Assembly (NCBI GenBank): GCA_036556905.1
Contig: DATBIM010000112.1
Coordinates: 1-64,000, forward strand
DNA from: 40CM-4-69-5 sp036556905
GTDB lineage: Bacteria > Methylomirabilota > Methylomirabilia > Rokubacteriales > CSP1-6
DNA length: 64,000 nt
Reading direction: 5' to 3'
Position 1 is the first letter of the stretch; the number at the start of each line of letters is the position of its first letter. Positions 53,773 to 62,792 of the stretch are shown in pieces. The translations under genes and the position numbers were made by a program. The notes beneath the pieces were generated by a model that made no database searches, was not told the DNA's origin, and saw nothing but the letters and a program-made list of their open reading frames with translations.

Positions 53773-54630
53773 ATGGTCATCACCCATGTAGGCGTCCTGG
53801 GATGCGGTCTCATGGGCTCGGGCATCGCCCAGGTGGCCGCCCAGGCCGGCTTTGCCACCACGGTTCTGGAGGCGTCGCCGGAGCTGTTGGAGCGGGGGCT
53901 CGGTAACCTGCGCACGACGCTGGAGGGGCTGGTGGCCCGGGGCAAGCTCGAGGCCACGGTCAGGGAGGCAACGCTCAGGCGAATCACCGGTACGGTCCGG
54001 ATCGAGGATCTCAAGGACTGCGACCTGGTCATCGAGGCGATCACGGAGAACCAGGCGCTGAAGAACGAGACCTTCGCCAGGTTGGATCGCGCCTGTCCGG
54101 CCCACGCGATCCTCGCCAGCAACACGTCATCGTGCAACGTCACCGGCATGGCGGCCGCGACCGAACGACCGGGCCGCGTGCTCGGGCTGCACTTCTTCAA
54201 CCCCGTGCCGCTCATGAAGCTGGTGGAGGTGGCCCGCACGATCCTCACCGAGGAGTCCGTCGTGACGGCGGCTACGGAGTGGGTGCGGGCGGTGGGCAAG
54301 GTCCCCGTACACACCAAAGACTCCACGGGCTTCATCGTGAACCGTCTCCTGGTGCCTTACCTGCTCGATGCCATCCGGCTCTACGAGGGCGGCCTGGGCT
54401 CGCTGGAAGACATCGACCAGGCCATGAAGCTCGGATGCGGCTATCCCATGGGACCGTTTACGCTCCTCGACCTCGTCGGACTGGACACCACGCTGTATGT
54501 GGCCGAGGTCATGTTCGAGGAGTTCCGTGAACCGCGGTACGCGGCGCCCCCGCTGCTCAAGCGGATGGTGATGGCCGGACACCTGGGCCGGAAGACTGGC
54601 CGCGGGTTCTACCGATACCGCGACGGATAA
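53773..54630 (+). CDS. 3-hydroxybutyryl-CoA / 3-hydroxyacyl-CoA dehydrogenase
   Basis: A 285-residue NAD-dependent enzyme that oxidises 3-hydroxyacyl-CoA. The Rossmann motif G-C-G-L-M-G-S-G-I-A is at residue 10, the catalytic His in L-H-F-F-N-P-V-P near 140 and the Asn in F-I-V-N-R-L-L near 190. Length fits PaaH/Hbd. ATG 53773 is chosen because GGAGG lies six bases before it; an ATG at 53758 contains that site. It may feed the acyl-CoA genes downstream. Confidence 0.9.
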   Translation: MVITHVGVLGCGLMGSGIAQVAAQAGFATTVLEASPELLERGLGNLRTTLEGLVARGKLEATVREATLRRITGTVRIEDLKDCDLVIEAITENQALKNETFARLDRACPAHAILASNTSSCNVTGMAAATERPGRVLGLHFFNPVPLMKLVEVARTILTEESVVTAATEWVRAVGKVPVHTKDSTGFIVNRLLVPYLLDAIRLYEGGLGSLEDIDQAMKLGCGYPMGPFTLLDLVGLDTTLYVAEVMFEEFREPRYAAPPLLKRMVMAGHLGRKTGRGFYRYRDG

Positions 54631-54688
54631 CGGGCCGCTGCAGCCCCCCGCGCCGGCACGTCTCTAGATCCTTCCTCTCGTCTTCTGA

Positions 54689-54737
54689 TTGACTCCGCCG
54701 GCTCCCGATGATAACTGACTGTCTGGACATTCAGACA
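54689..54737 (+). promoter_or_regulatory. Promoter and palindromic operator of the GntR-hyuAB unit
   Basis: TTGACT (54689-54694) and TAACTG (54712-54717) are 17 bases apart. Immediately downstream lies an inverted repeat TGTCTG-n6-CAGACA (54720-54737), placed over the transcription start, as expected of an autorepressor site. AGGAGG follows before the GTG at 54751. Confidence 0.6.
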
Positions 54738-54750
54738 ACAGGAGGTCGAG

Positions 54751-55476
54751 GTGGACTATCGTCAGGGTATTCCGCGGTACCTTCAAATCGCCGATGCCAT
54801 TCGGCAGGATCTGCGAGGGGAGGGCGAGCGGATCGCCTCCGAGCACGAGCTGTGCGCGAAGTTCAGGGTCAGTCGCCCCACCGTTCGGCAGGCCCTGGAC
54901 ACCCTCGTCCAGGAAGGCCGGCTGTACCGGCACGCCGGCCGCGGCACCTTCAGTACCCCGACCCCCGGGGGTGATCGCAAGCTGCGGGTCATCGGCTCGG
55001 TGGATGACATGATCGCGCTCGGGGATGAGTCGTGGTTCAAGCTTCAGTCCCGCGACGTGATCCGCCTGGCTCCGAACATCGCCCAGGCGTTGCGCCTGCC
55101 GCCCGGCTCGGACGCCTACCGGGTGGTCGGCGTCCGACACGCCGATGTCGGGCCATTCCAGCACGTGACGGCCTACCTCCCGCTCGACATCGGCCGGGCG
55201 CTGTCCGACGAGGATCTCTCGAAGACCTCGCTGGTCGGCGCCATCGAGCGGCAGCTCGGACTGCCCATCAAGGTGCTCGAACAGGTGGCCGACGCGGCGC
55301 TGGCCCCCCGACAGGTGGCCGAGCTGCTCCAGGTCCGGCCCCGCACGCCCCTGCTGCTGTTCGAGCGCACGTGGTTCGCCGTGAGCGGGAATCCCGTCGA
55401 GCATGCCGTGACCTACCAGAGCGGACGCCGCTACCCGTTCCGCGTGGTGCTCTCCCGCCCCGAGCGCCGGAGCTGA
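54751..55476 (+). CDS. GntR-family (HutC/UTRA type) transcriptional regulator
   Basis: 241 residues. The N-terminal winged helix has P-R-Y-L-Q-I-A-D-A-I, S-E-H-E-L-C-A-K-F-R-V-S-R-P-T-V and G-R-G-T-F. The C-terminal UTRA ligand domain spans about 85-238. HutC-type regulators sense small metabolites and usually repress their own operon; the palindrome at 54720-54737 is the likely site. The downstream hydantoinase-like genes, five bases away, are the probable targets, with their substrate or product as ligand. Confidence 0.92.
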   Translation: MDYRQGIPRYLQIADAIRQDLRGEGERIASEHELCAKFRVSRPTVRQALDTLVQEGRLYRHAGRGTFSTPTPGGDRKLRVIGSVDDMIALGDESWFKLQSRDVIRLAPNIAQALRLPPGSDAYRVVGVRHADVGPFQHVTAYLPLDIGRALSDEDLSKTSLVGAIERQLGLPIKVLEQVADAALAPRQVAELLQVRPRTPLLLFERTWFAVSGNPVEHAVTYQSGRRYPFRVVLSRPERRS

Positions 55477-55481
55477 CCTTC

Positions 55482-57551
55482 GTGCCCTACCGCCTCGGTT
55501 TCGACGTCGGCGGCACCTTCACCGACTTCGTGCTGCAGGCGCCGACGGGCGAGCTGGTCACGGCCAAACGGCTGACCACGTATCCCGATCCCGCCGAAGC
55601 GTGCCTGGCCGGCCTCGACGCCCTGCTTGAACGGACCGGCGTGTCCTGGGCCGACATCGCCGAGACTGTGCACGGCACCACCCTGGGCTCGAACATCGTC
55701 ATCGAGCGCAAGGCCCGTGACGTCGGCCTGCTCACGACCCGGGGGTTCCGAGATGTCCTGGTGATCGGCCGGGAGAAGCGGTATCAGGTCTATGATCTCG
55801 ACATCGAGAAGCCGCCTCCGCTCATTCCCCGTCGCCTCGTCGGCGAGGTCACCGAGCGGGTTCTCGCCGACGGCAGCGTGCGCACCCCGCTCGACGAGGC
55901 CGACGCCCGCCGGGCCGTGCGTGAGCTGGCGACCCGCGGGGTGCGAACCCTGGCCGTCTGCCTGCTGCACGCGTACCTGAATCCTACGCACGAGAAACGC
56001 CTGGCGCAGATCGTGGCCGAGGAGGCCCCCGACGTCACCGTGACCCTTTCCCACGAAGTGTCGCCCACGTTCCGTGAATACGAGCGGACGTCGACGACGG
56101 TCGTCAACGCCTACGTGATGACCGCGGTACGCGACTACTTGAATGGTCTGCGCGTGGCGCTCCAGGCCCGGGGCTCCCGGGGCCGATTCTTCGTGATGCA
56201 GTCCTCGGGTGGCGTGGCCACCGCCGAGGCCATGGAGCGTCATCCGGTGCGCATGATCGAGTCCGGCCCGGCCGCCGGCGCGCTCATGGCGGCGGTCTAC
56301 GGCGAGCTGAGCGGCTGCCGCGATCTGATCGCCTTCGATATGGGCGGCACCACGGCCAAGCTCGCCCTGGTGGAGGAGGGCCGGCCCCTCACCGCCACGT
56401 CCTTCGAGCTCCACCGCGTCGGCCTGGCGCCGGGCAGCGGCCTGCCCATCAACGTCCAGGCGCTCGATCTGGTGGAGATCGGGGCCGGGGGCGGCTCCAT
56501 TGCGCGCGCCCGCATGGGCGTCATCGCGGTCGGGCCCGAGAGCGCGTCCTCCACGCCGGGTCCCGCCTGTTACGCGCGGGGGGGCGTGGAGCCGACGGTC
56601 ACCGACGCCAATCTCGTGCTGGGCTACCTGAACCCGGACTTCTTCGCCGGAGGCACGATGCGCCTGTCACTCCCCGCGGCGGCCCGCGCCATCGAGGAGA
56701 GGCTGGCGCGGCCCCTCGGGCTGGCGCTGGAGGAAGCGGCCTGGGGCGTGCACCAGATCGTGACGACGAACATGGAGCTCGCGACCCGGGTGGTCTCGAT
56801 CGAGCGCGGCCGCGACCCTCGCCAGCTCACCCTGGTCGCCTTCGGCGGCTCGGGGCCTGTGCACGGCTGTCGCCTGGCCCAGGCTCTCGGCGTCCCCCGG
56901 CTGATCCTGCCGGCGGCCGCCGGCGTGACCGCGGCCATCGGGCTGCTCGCCGCCGAGGTGCGGTTCGACGTGGCCCGGACGTACGTCGGCCGGCTGGACG
57001 ACGCGGCCCCGGCGACGATCACGGCGATGTTCGAGGAGATGGCCGAGCAGGCCATGGCCGTGGTGCGCGAGTCGGCCGTGACCGGCCAGCTCGCCCTGAC
57101 GCGCGCCGCCGACGCGCGCTACGTCGGGCAGGGCTATGAGCTGAGCGTGCCGGTGCCCGGCGGTCGCCTGGACGCCGGGGCCCTGGCCCGGGTGCGGGCG
57201 AGCTTCGACGACATCTACGCCGGGCGCTACGGGTACGCGCAGCCCACCGAGCCGGTCGAGGTCGTCACCTGGAAGCTGTCGGCGGTCGGCGGCACCCCGC
57301 GGGTGGCCCTGGCCAAGGCCAGTGCCGAGCCCGGCCAGTCGCCACGCAAGGCGGTGCGCCGGGCCTACTTCCGGGAGACCCGCGGCTACATCGACACACC
57401 GGTGTACGACCGGGATCGACTGTGGGCGGGCCTGGCGCTGACGGGGCCGGCGATCGTCGAGGAGCGCGAGTCCACGACGGTGCTGCCCCCCGGCGCGGCG
57501 GCCGCCGTCGACGCCTACGCCAACCTGATCGTGACCCTGGCTCCGGCATGA
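55482..57551 (+). CDS. hyuA: Hydantoinase/oxoprolinase subunit A (HyuA family)
   Basis: A 689-residue ATP-dependent ring-opening subunit of the hydantoinase/5-oxoprolinase/acetone carboxylase family. The ASKHA phosphate-binding motif G-F-D-V-G-G-T-F-T-D is at residue 6, with G-T-T-L-G-S-N near 65 and the second F-D-M-G-G-T-T near 286. The C-terminal domain holds Y-R/G-x-G-Y-E-L-S-V-P. The substrate may be a hydantoin, oxoproline or ketone; context does not settle it. GTG 55482 matches the family start. The gene is four bases overlapped with hyuB. Confidence 0.9.
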   Translation: MPYRLGFDVGGTFTDFVLQAPTGELVTAKRLTTYPDPAEACLAGLDALLERTGVSWADIAETVHGTTLGSNIVIERKARDVGLLTTRGFRDVLVIGREKRYQVYDLDIEKPPPLIPRRLVGEVTERVLADGSVRTPLDEADARRAVRELATRGVRTLAVCLLHAYLNPTHEKRLAQIVAEEAPDVTVTLSHEVSPTFREYERTSTTVVNAYVMTAVRDYLNGLRVALQARGSRGRFFVMQSSGGVATAEAMERHPVRMIESGPAAGALMAAVYGELSGCRDLIAFDMGGTTAKLALVEEGRPLTATSFELHRVGLAPGSGLPINVQALDLVEIGAGGGSIARARMGVIAVGPESASSTPGPACYARGGVEPTVTDANLVLGYLNPDFFAGGTMRLSLPAAARAIEERLARPLGLALEEAAWGVHQIVTTNMELATRVVSIERGRDPRQLTLVAFGGSGPVHGCRLAQALGVPRLILPAAAGVTAAIGLLAAEVRFDVARTYVGRLDDAAPATITAMFEEMAEQAMAVVRESAVTGQLALTRAADARYVGQGYELSVPVPGGRLDAGALARVRASFDDIYAGRYGYAQPTEPVEVVTWKLSAVGGTPRVALAKASAEPGQSPRKAVRRAYFRETRGYIDTPVYDRDRLWAGLALTGPAIVEERESTTVLPPGAAAAVDAYANLIVTLAPA

Positions 57552-59287
57552 CCGCGCTCGATCCCATCACCCTGGCTGTCATCTGGGGTGGACTGCAATC
57601 CATCGCGGTCGAGATCGGCACCACGGTCCAGCGCACGGCGTACTCCGAGCAGGCCCGCGAGGGCCAGGACTTCTCGGTCGCGGTCTTCGACCGTGCCGGC
57701 CGCATGGTTGCTCAGGGACCGTACTCGCCGGGCCACCTGGGCGCCATGTCGTTCGCGGTCAAGCATGCCCTGGCCGCGCACCCGGTGGAGACGTTGCACC
57801 CGGGTGACGCCGTGCTGCTGAACGACCCGCTGCTCGGCTCCGGCCATTTGCCCGACTTCTTCATCACCCAGCCCGTGTTCGCGGCCGGCGAGCTGGTCGG
57901 CTTTGTCGTGAACATCGTTCACCACACCGACGTGGGGGGCCAGCGGCCGGGCAGCCAGGGCGTGGTCGGTATCTTCGACTATCACCAGGAAGGGTTGCGG
58001 GTGCCGCCCACCCGGGTGTGGCGCGAGTACCAGGAGGACCCGGCCCTCATCGGCCTCATCGCCGCCAACACCCGAACCCCCGAGAAGGTGATTGGCGATC
58101 TCCGGGCCCAGCGCAGCGCGCTGAGGGTCGGCGAGCTGCGGCTGATGGAGCTGGTGGACCGTTACGGGCGGGCCGCGGTGTTCACGGCGATGGAGGAGAT
58201 CCTCGACCGGACCGAAGCCAGCGTGCGGGCGGCCATCCAGCGCATCCCCGACGGGAGCTTCACCTTCGAGGACTTTCTCGACGACTGGGGGCCCGGCACC
58301 GATCCCCTGCGTGTGTTCGTGACGGTGACGGTCGCGGGCGACGCCATCACCATCGACTGGGAGGGGTCGAGCCCGCAGACGCCCTCCGGGCTCAACTCCT
58401 ACATCAACTACACGCGCTCCTACTCTTACGCGGCGGTCAAGTGCCTGACCGATCCCTTCGGACCGATGAGCGAGGGCGCGCTCCGCCCGGTGGTGGTTCG
58501 GGCTCCCGAGGGCTCCTTTCTGAACCCGCGCCCACCGGCCGGTGGCGGCCCCCGCGCGCTCATCTGTTATCGGATCTTCGAGGCCGTGCTGGGAGCCCTG
58601 GCCCCGGCCCTGCCGGAACGGGTCGCCGCGGCCGCCTCCCACATGGCGAACCCGACGTTCGGGGGCTGGGACCGCGCGCGCCGCCGCCCCTTCGTCGCCT
58701 ACGAGCTGGTGCTGTCTGGCACGGGTGGACGGGCCGCCCGAGACGGCTGCGACGGCATGGCCTGGGCCTTCAATGCCGCAAACATCCCCGTGGAGGCCCA
58801 GGAGGCGCGCCACCCGATCGTCGTGGAGCGCTTCGAGCTCATCCGCGACTCGGGTGGCCCCGGCCGGTTCCGCGGCGGCTGCGGCATTCGGCGCGATCTG
58901 CGCTTCCTCGCCGACGACGGCAAGCTGACCAATCTCACCGATCGCCAGCGGTTCGCTCCCTGGGGACTGTTCGGCGGCGGGGCCGGTGCGCTCGGTCGCA
59001 CCGTGCTCAACCCGGGCCCTGACGAGGTGACCCTCCACGGCAAGGAGTCTCGCGACTTCGGCTACGGTGACGTCGTCTCCTTCCAGCAGTCGGGGGCCGG
59101 CGGCTATGGCAGCCCGCGGGAGCGCGATCCCGCCCAGGTGCTGGAGGACGTGCTCGACGACTACGTGTCGCTGGAGGCAGCCCGCGCCGACTACGGTGTC
59201 GTCATCACCGGCACCGGCCTCGACCTCCGCGTCGACGAAGCCGCCACGCGGGGACTCAGAGACGAAAAGAAGAAGACAAATCGGTGA
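57548..59287 (+). CDS. hyuB: Hydantoinase/oxoprolinase subunit B (HyuB family)
   Basis: A 579-residue partner of HyuA. Family landmarks: D-P-I-T-L-A-V-I-W-G-G-L-Q-S-I at the start, S-E-Q-A-R-E-G-Q-D-F-S near residue 34, H-T-D-V-G-G near 127 (metal-ligand region), G-L-N-S-Y-I-N-Y-T near 282 and G-S-G/A-G-G-Y-G near the end. The complex couples ATP hydrolysis to opening of a lactam or activation of a ketone. The ATG overlaps the hyuA stop (ATGA). Confidence 0.9.
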   Translation: MTALDPITLAVIWGGLQSIAVEIGTTVQRTAYSEQAREGQDFSVAVFDRAGRMVAQGPYSPGHLGAMSFAVKHALAAHPVETLHPGDAVLLNDPLLGSGHLPDFFITQPVFAAGELVGFVVNIVHHTDVGGQRPGSQGVVGIFDYHQEGLRVPPTRVWREYQEDPALIGLIAANTRTPEKVIGDLRAQRSALRVGELRLMELVDRYGRAAVFTAMEEILDRTEASVRAAIQRIPDGSFTFEDFLDDWGPGTDPLRVFVTVTVAGDAITIDWEGSSPQTPSGLNSYINYTRSYSYAAVKCLTDPFGPMSEGALRPVVVRAPEGSFLNPRPPAGGGPRALICYRIFEAVLGALAPALPERVAAAASHMANPTFGGWDRARRRPFVAYELVLSGTGGRAARDGCDGMAWAFNAANIPVEAQEARHPIVVERFELIRDSGGPGRFRGGCGIRRDLRFLADDGKLTNLTDRQRFAPWGLFGGGAGALGRTVLNPGPDEVTLHGKESRDFGYGDVVSFQQSGAGGYGSPRERDPAQVLEDVLDDYVSLEAARADYGVVITGTGLDLRVDEAATRGLRDEKKKTNR

Positions 59288-59292
59288 GACGA

Positions 59293-59425
59293 ACGCAGCC
59301 ACGCCCACCTCGAGCGGCCCACCCTCGGCCCAAGCCGGGCTCGCGGCCCCCGTTACGACGCAGCCACGCCGCGCCTGAGGCAGCCCACCCTCGGCCCAAG
59401 CCGGGCTCGCGGCCCCCGCTACAAC
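59293..59425 (+). repeat. Two-copy imperfect repeat of about 66 bp
   Basis: Two units of about 66 bases fill the gap between hyuB and the acyl-CoA dehydrogenase gene. The best-matching part is 43 bases long (59317-59359 and 59383-59425), differing at two positions, and contains GGCCCAAGCCGGGC. Each unit can form a weak stem; a gene product is not apparent. Confidence 0.75.
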
Positions 59426-59429
59426 AATC

Positions 59430-60590
59430 ATGATCCAGTTCACCGCCGAGCAAGAGCGCTTCCGCCAGGCCGTGGCCCGCTTCGTCGACGCCGAGGTCGT
59501 GCCTCAGGCCCAGACCATCGACGAGCACGGGCAGTTCCCCACGGCGCTCTTCAAGCGTGTGGGCGCGCTCGGCTACTTCGGCCTGCGCTATCCCGAGCGA
59601 TACGGGGGCGCCGACGCCGACATGGTGACGTATTGCTTGTTCGCAGAGGAGCTGGCCCGGGGCTCGCTGTCCCTGGCCGCGGCGGCCGCCATGCAGTCAC
59701 TGATGGGCACGTACTTCGTCTACCGCTACGGCTCGGAGGCGCTACACCACCGCTACCTGGTGCCGGCCCTGCGCGGTGAGCTGGTGGCGACCTTCGCGCT
59801 GACCGAGGCGGGCGCCGGCTCGGACATCGCCAGCATCGCCACCAGGGCCGAGCGCCGCGGCGACCGCTGGGTGCTGCGCGGGGCCAAGACCTGGGTCACC
59901 AACGCGCCGGTCGCCGATATCCTGACCGTTGCCGCCAAGACCTCGGCCGCGCGGGGCATGGCAAACATTGCCCTGTTCCTGCTGGACCGTGCCACCATGC
60001 GAGGCATCACCGTCGGCAAGACGATCGACAAAATGTCGGTGCGGGCCTCCGAGACCGGCGAGATCCTCCTCGACGATGTCGAGGTACCCTCGGAGCACCT
60101 GCTGGGCGGTGAGGGTGGGGGCGTGGAGAGGGTCGGGACGATCCTGTCCGAAATTCGCGTCATGACGGCCGCGCTCTCCGTGGGATTGGCGCGCGCGGCG
60201 TACGGGGCCGCGCTGGCCTACGCGCGCGAGCGGGTCGCCTTCGGCAAGCCGATCGTCGAGCACCAGGCGATCGGCTTCAAGCTCGCCGACATGCTCACGG
60301 CGCTGCACGGGTCGGCGCTGATGACATATCAGGCGGCCGGGGCCATCGACCAGGGACGTCCGGTCGCCCGCGAGGCGGCGATGACGAAGCTCGCCGCCTC
60401 CGAGATGGCCGTTCGGGTCACCGACGAGGCGGCGCGGATCTTCGCCTCCTACGGGCTGGCCATGGAGTACCCGGTGCAGCGATACTTTCGCGATGCCCGC
60501 TTCCTGCTCCCCGGTGGCGGCACCTCCGAGATTCTCCGCATCGTGATCGCGCGAGACCTGGACTGGGATCGCGCGCAGGTGTTCGCGTGA
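59430..60590 (+). CDS. Acyl-CoA dehydrogenase family protein, canonical catalytic Glu replaced
   Basis: A 386-residue flavoprotein. FAD/substrate stretches F-A-L-T-E-A-G-A-G-S-D near residue 122 and W-V-T-N near 155, with R-x-x-F-G-K-P near 265 and the tail G-T-S-E-I near 365. The usual Y-E-G-T catalytic loop reads G-G-G-T: Gly363 stands where medium/short-chain enzymes have Glu. Isovaleryl-CoA and long-chain enzymes use a Glu elsewhere; Glu241 in S-E-I-R-V-M is a candidate. It overlaps the thiolase start (GTGA). Confidence 0.9.
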   Translation: MIQFTAEQERFRQAVARFVDAEVVPQAQTIDEHGQFPTALFKRVGALGYFGLRYPERYGGADADMVTYCLFAEELARGSLSLAAAAAMQSLMGTYFVYRYGSEALHHRYLVPALRGELVATFALTEAGAGSDIASIATRAERRGDRWVLRGAKTWVTNAPVADILTVAAKTSAARGMANIALFLLDRATMRGITVGKTIDKMSVRASETGEILLDDVEVPSEHLLGGEGGGVERVGTILSEIRVMTAALSVGLARAAYGAALAYARERVAFGKPIVEHQAIGFKLADMLTALHGSALMTYQAAGAIDQGRPVAREAAMTKLAASEMAVRVTDEAARIFASYGLAMEYPVQRYFRDARFLLPGGGTSEILRIVIARDLDWDRAQVFA

Positions 60591-61756
60591 GACCGGTTGC
60601 CCTCGCCGGGGCCGGCGTGTGCAAGTTCGGCGTCCGCCAGGCGAGCTACCGGGAGCTCATCTGGGAAGCCGGCAAGGCCTGCTTCGACAGTGTCCCGGGC
60701 CTGCGTCCGCGCGATCTCGAGGGGCTGGTCGTGGGCTCGGTCATGCCTGAGCGGACGGCGTTTCAGAGCCACATCGCTTCGCTGGCCGCCGAGGCGCTGG
60801 GAATCCGGCCGACCAGGCTCAGCGCGCGGACGGAGCACATGTGCGCTTCGGGCTCCGTAGGTATCCGGTACGCCTACGCGTTCATCGCGGCCGGGCTCGC
60901 CGACCTGGTCATGGTCCTCGGCGTCGAGAAGCTGAATCAGCCGTCGGGCGCCGAGGCCGTCCTGAACATGGGCACCGGAGTGGACCGGGAGTGGGAGGCC
61001 GCCTTTGGCCTCACCGCGCCGCCGTGCTTCGCCCTGGCCGCCCAGCGGCACATGGCCCAGTACGGCACGACCGAGGAACAGCTGGCCCTGGTCGGGGTCA
61101 AGAACCACACCCACGCCACCCGCAACCCCAACGCCCATTTCGGCAAGGGCGCCACCCTCGAGCAAGTGCTGTGCTCGCGGATGATCTCGAGCCCGCTTCG
61201 CCTGTACATGTGCTCACCGATCACCGACGGCGCCGCGGCGGTCGTCCTGGCCAGCGCCGAGCGGGCGCGGGAGCTCACCGACCGGCCCGTGTGGATCCGG
61301 GGGACGGGGCAGGCCCTCGACGGCTTCCAGCTCAGCTCCCTGCCCGAGGATTACGCCCACTGGCCAGCCCTCAAGCGGGCGGGGGAGGCGGCCTATCGGA
61401 TGGCCGGTGTCGGCCCCCGGGACGTCGACGTCGCCGAAGTGCACGACTGCTTCGCTATCGCCGAGCTGATCGCCTACGAGGAGCTGGGCTTCTGCAAGAA
61501 GGGCGAGTCGGGTTCGTTCGTCGCCGCCGGACGAAGCGACGACGGTGGCGACGTGGTCGTCAACCCGCGTGGCGGCCTGATCGGCTGCGGGCATCCGCTG
61601 GGGGCCACCGGGGTCGCGCAGGCCGCCGAGATGTTCGCCCAGCTTCGCGACGAGGCTGGTTCGCGTCAGGTGCCGGGCGCCGCCGTGGGGCTCACGCACA
61701 ACAACAGCGGGATGGGCGAGCACGTCGTCATGATCTACGGCCGGGAGCCGGCATGA
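60587..61756 (+). CDS. Thiolase family protein (SCP-x-like acetyl-CoA acyltransferase)
   Basis: A 389-residue thiolase-fold enzyme. Nucleophile Cys in E-H-M-C-A-S-G-S near residue 88; His in E-V-H-D-C-F near 284; C-terminal G-L-I-G-C-G-H-P-L-G-A-T-G near 330. The H-D-C-F and lone G-H-P-L motifs are those of the SCP2/lipid-transfer thiolases that work with a DUF35 partner, encoded next with a 4-base overlap. It cleaves or forms beta-ketoacyl-CoA. Confidence 0.9.
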   Translation: MRPVALAGAGVCKFGVRQASYRELIWEAGKACFDSVPGLRPRDLEGLVVGSVMPERTAFQSHIASLAAEALGIRPTRLSARTEHMCASGSVGIRYAYAFIAAGLADLVMVLGVEKLNQPSGAEAVLNMGTGVDREWEAAFGLTAPPCFALAAQRHMAQYGTTEEQLALVGVKNHTHATRNPNAHFGKGATLEQVLCSRMISSPLRLYMCSPITDGAAAVVLASAERARELTDRPVWIRGTGQALDGFQLSSLPEDYAHWPALKRAGEAAYRMAGVGPRDVDVAEVHDCFAIAELIAYEELGFCKKGESGSFVAAGRSDDGGDVVVNPRGGLIGCGHPLGATGVAQAAEMFAQLRDEAGSRQVPGAAVGLTHNNSGMGEHVVMIYGREPA

Positions 61757-62181
61757 CGTACCTCCGGGCCGTCGATCCCTTCCCACTGCAGTCGGCCGAT
61801 CAGACGAAGCTGGCCGAGTTCTACGCTCGGCTCGCCACGGGGCGGCTCAGCACCACGCGCTGTGCCGGATGCGGGCGGATGGCATGGCCGCCGCGCGCCT
61901 TCTGTGCCGAGTGCTGCTCCGACCGGTTCGACTGGGTTGACCTCTCGGCCGAGGGAACCCTCAAGGCGTTCACGGTCCAGGACACGGGGCTGCCTGCCGG
62001 CTTCACCGGCCCTCGGGTCTTCGCCATTGTCGAGGTCGACGGTCTCCGCATCTTTACGATCATCCTGGACGGCGGGGCTGGAAGCCCGAGCATCGGTCAG
62101 CGCGTTCGGCTCAGGCCCCTGCGCGTCGCCGACGGACCCGCCGGCGATCCCCGCTGGCTGCCCGCGTTCGCGCCGGCATGA
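61753..62181 (+). CDS. Zn-ribbon OB-fold (DUF35) protein
   Basis: A 142-residue DUF35 protein: helical start, a four-cysteine zinc ribbon (C-A-G-C near residue 37 and C-A-E-C near 52) and an OB fold (G-T-L-K-A-F-T-V near 69, then G-P-R-V-F-A-I-V-E-V). DUF35 proteins bind acyl-CoA and form complexes with SCP-x-type thiolases or aldolases, matching its position behind the thiolase gene. The ATG overlaps the thiolase stop (ATGA). Confidence 0.88.
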   Translation: MTYLRAVDPFPLQSADQTKLAEFYARLATGRLSTTRCAGCGRMAWPPRAFCAECCSDRFDWVDLSAEGTLKAFTVQDTGLPAGFTGPRVFAIVEVDGLRIFTIILDGGAGSPSIGQRVRLRPLRVADGPAGDPRWLPAFAPA

Positions 62182-62792
62182 GGAAGGTCCTCACGGTGGG
62201 GGTCATCGCCGACACCCACGGGTTGCTGCGGCCGGAGGTGGTTGCCGCGTTCCGCGGCGTCGATGCCATCGTGCACGCCGGAGATATTGGCTCGCCGGAG
62301 ATTTTGAGATCGCTGTCGGCCCTCGCCCCCGTGACCGCCGTCCGCGGGAACAATGACCGAGAGCCCTGGGCCAGGATCTTGCCGGAGACCGCTGTCCTGG
62401 AGATCGGGGGCGTGCGCCTCTACGTCCTGCACGACGTCAAGGAGCTCGACCGGAATCCCAGGGCCGGCCGCGCCGCCGCAGTGCTGTGCGGGCACAGCCA
62501 CCGGCCCCACGCCGAGGAGCGCGAGGGCGTACTGTTCTTCAACCCCGGCAGCGCCGGCCCCCGTCGCTTCCGCCTGCCAGTCAGCGTCGGCCGCCTGACG
62601 ATCGCCGGCGGCCGTGTGAGCGCAGAGATCCTGCCGCTGATGGCGGGACTCGAATCGGGCGGCCGATCCTTCGCTGCGGGAGATGGCGGCGGGGCACGGG
62701 CGTGTGACCGGGTGGATCACAACTCAGATCGGGTGCCCGAGGGTCCTCGCGGAGGAGTCCGGCGGGGTGCGGGCGTGGCGAAGGGCGGATGA
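62178..62792 (+). CDS. YfcE/MJ0936-type metallophosphoesterase with repeat-encoded tail
   Basis: A 204-residue phosphodiesterase. Metal motifs: D-T-H-G near residue 12, H-A-G-D-I near 33, G-N-N-D near 57, and C-G-H-S-H-R near 103. The family domain ends near residue 160 (A-G-G-R-V). The last 45 residues are encoded largely by the 73-bp repeats at 62688-62859 and have no family match. The ATG overlaps the DUF35 stop (ATGA). Confidence 0.85.
   Translation: MRKVLTVGVIADTHGLLRPEVVAAFRGVDAIVHAGDIGSPEILRSLSALAPVTAVRGNNDREPWARILPETAVLEIGGVRLYVLHDVKELDRNPRAGRAAAVLCGHSHRPHAEEREGVLFFNPGSAGPRRFRLPVSVGRLTIAGGRVSAEILPLMAGLESGGRSFAAGDGGGARACDRVDHNSDRVPEGPRGGVRRGAGVAKGG

Noticed and set aside
57515..59443. 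642-codon open frame on the minus strand
   Set aside because: Antisense to hyuB, which carries clear family motifs.
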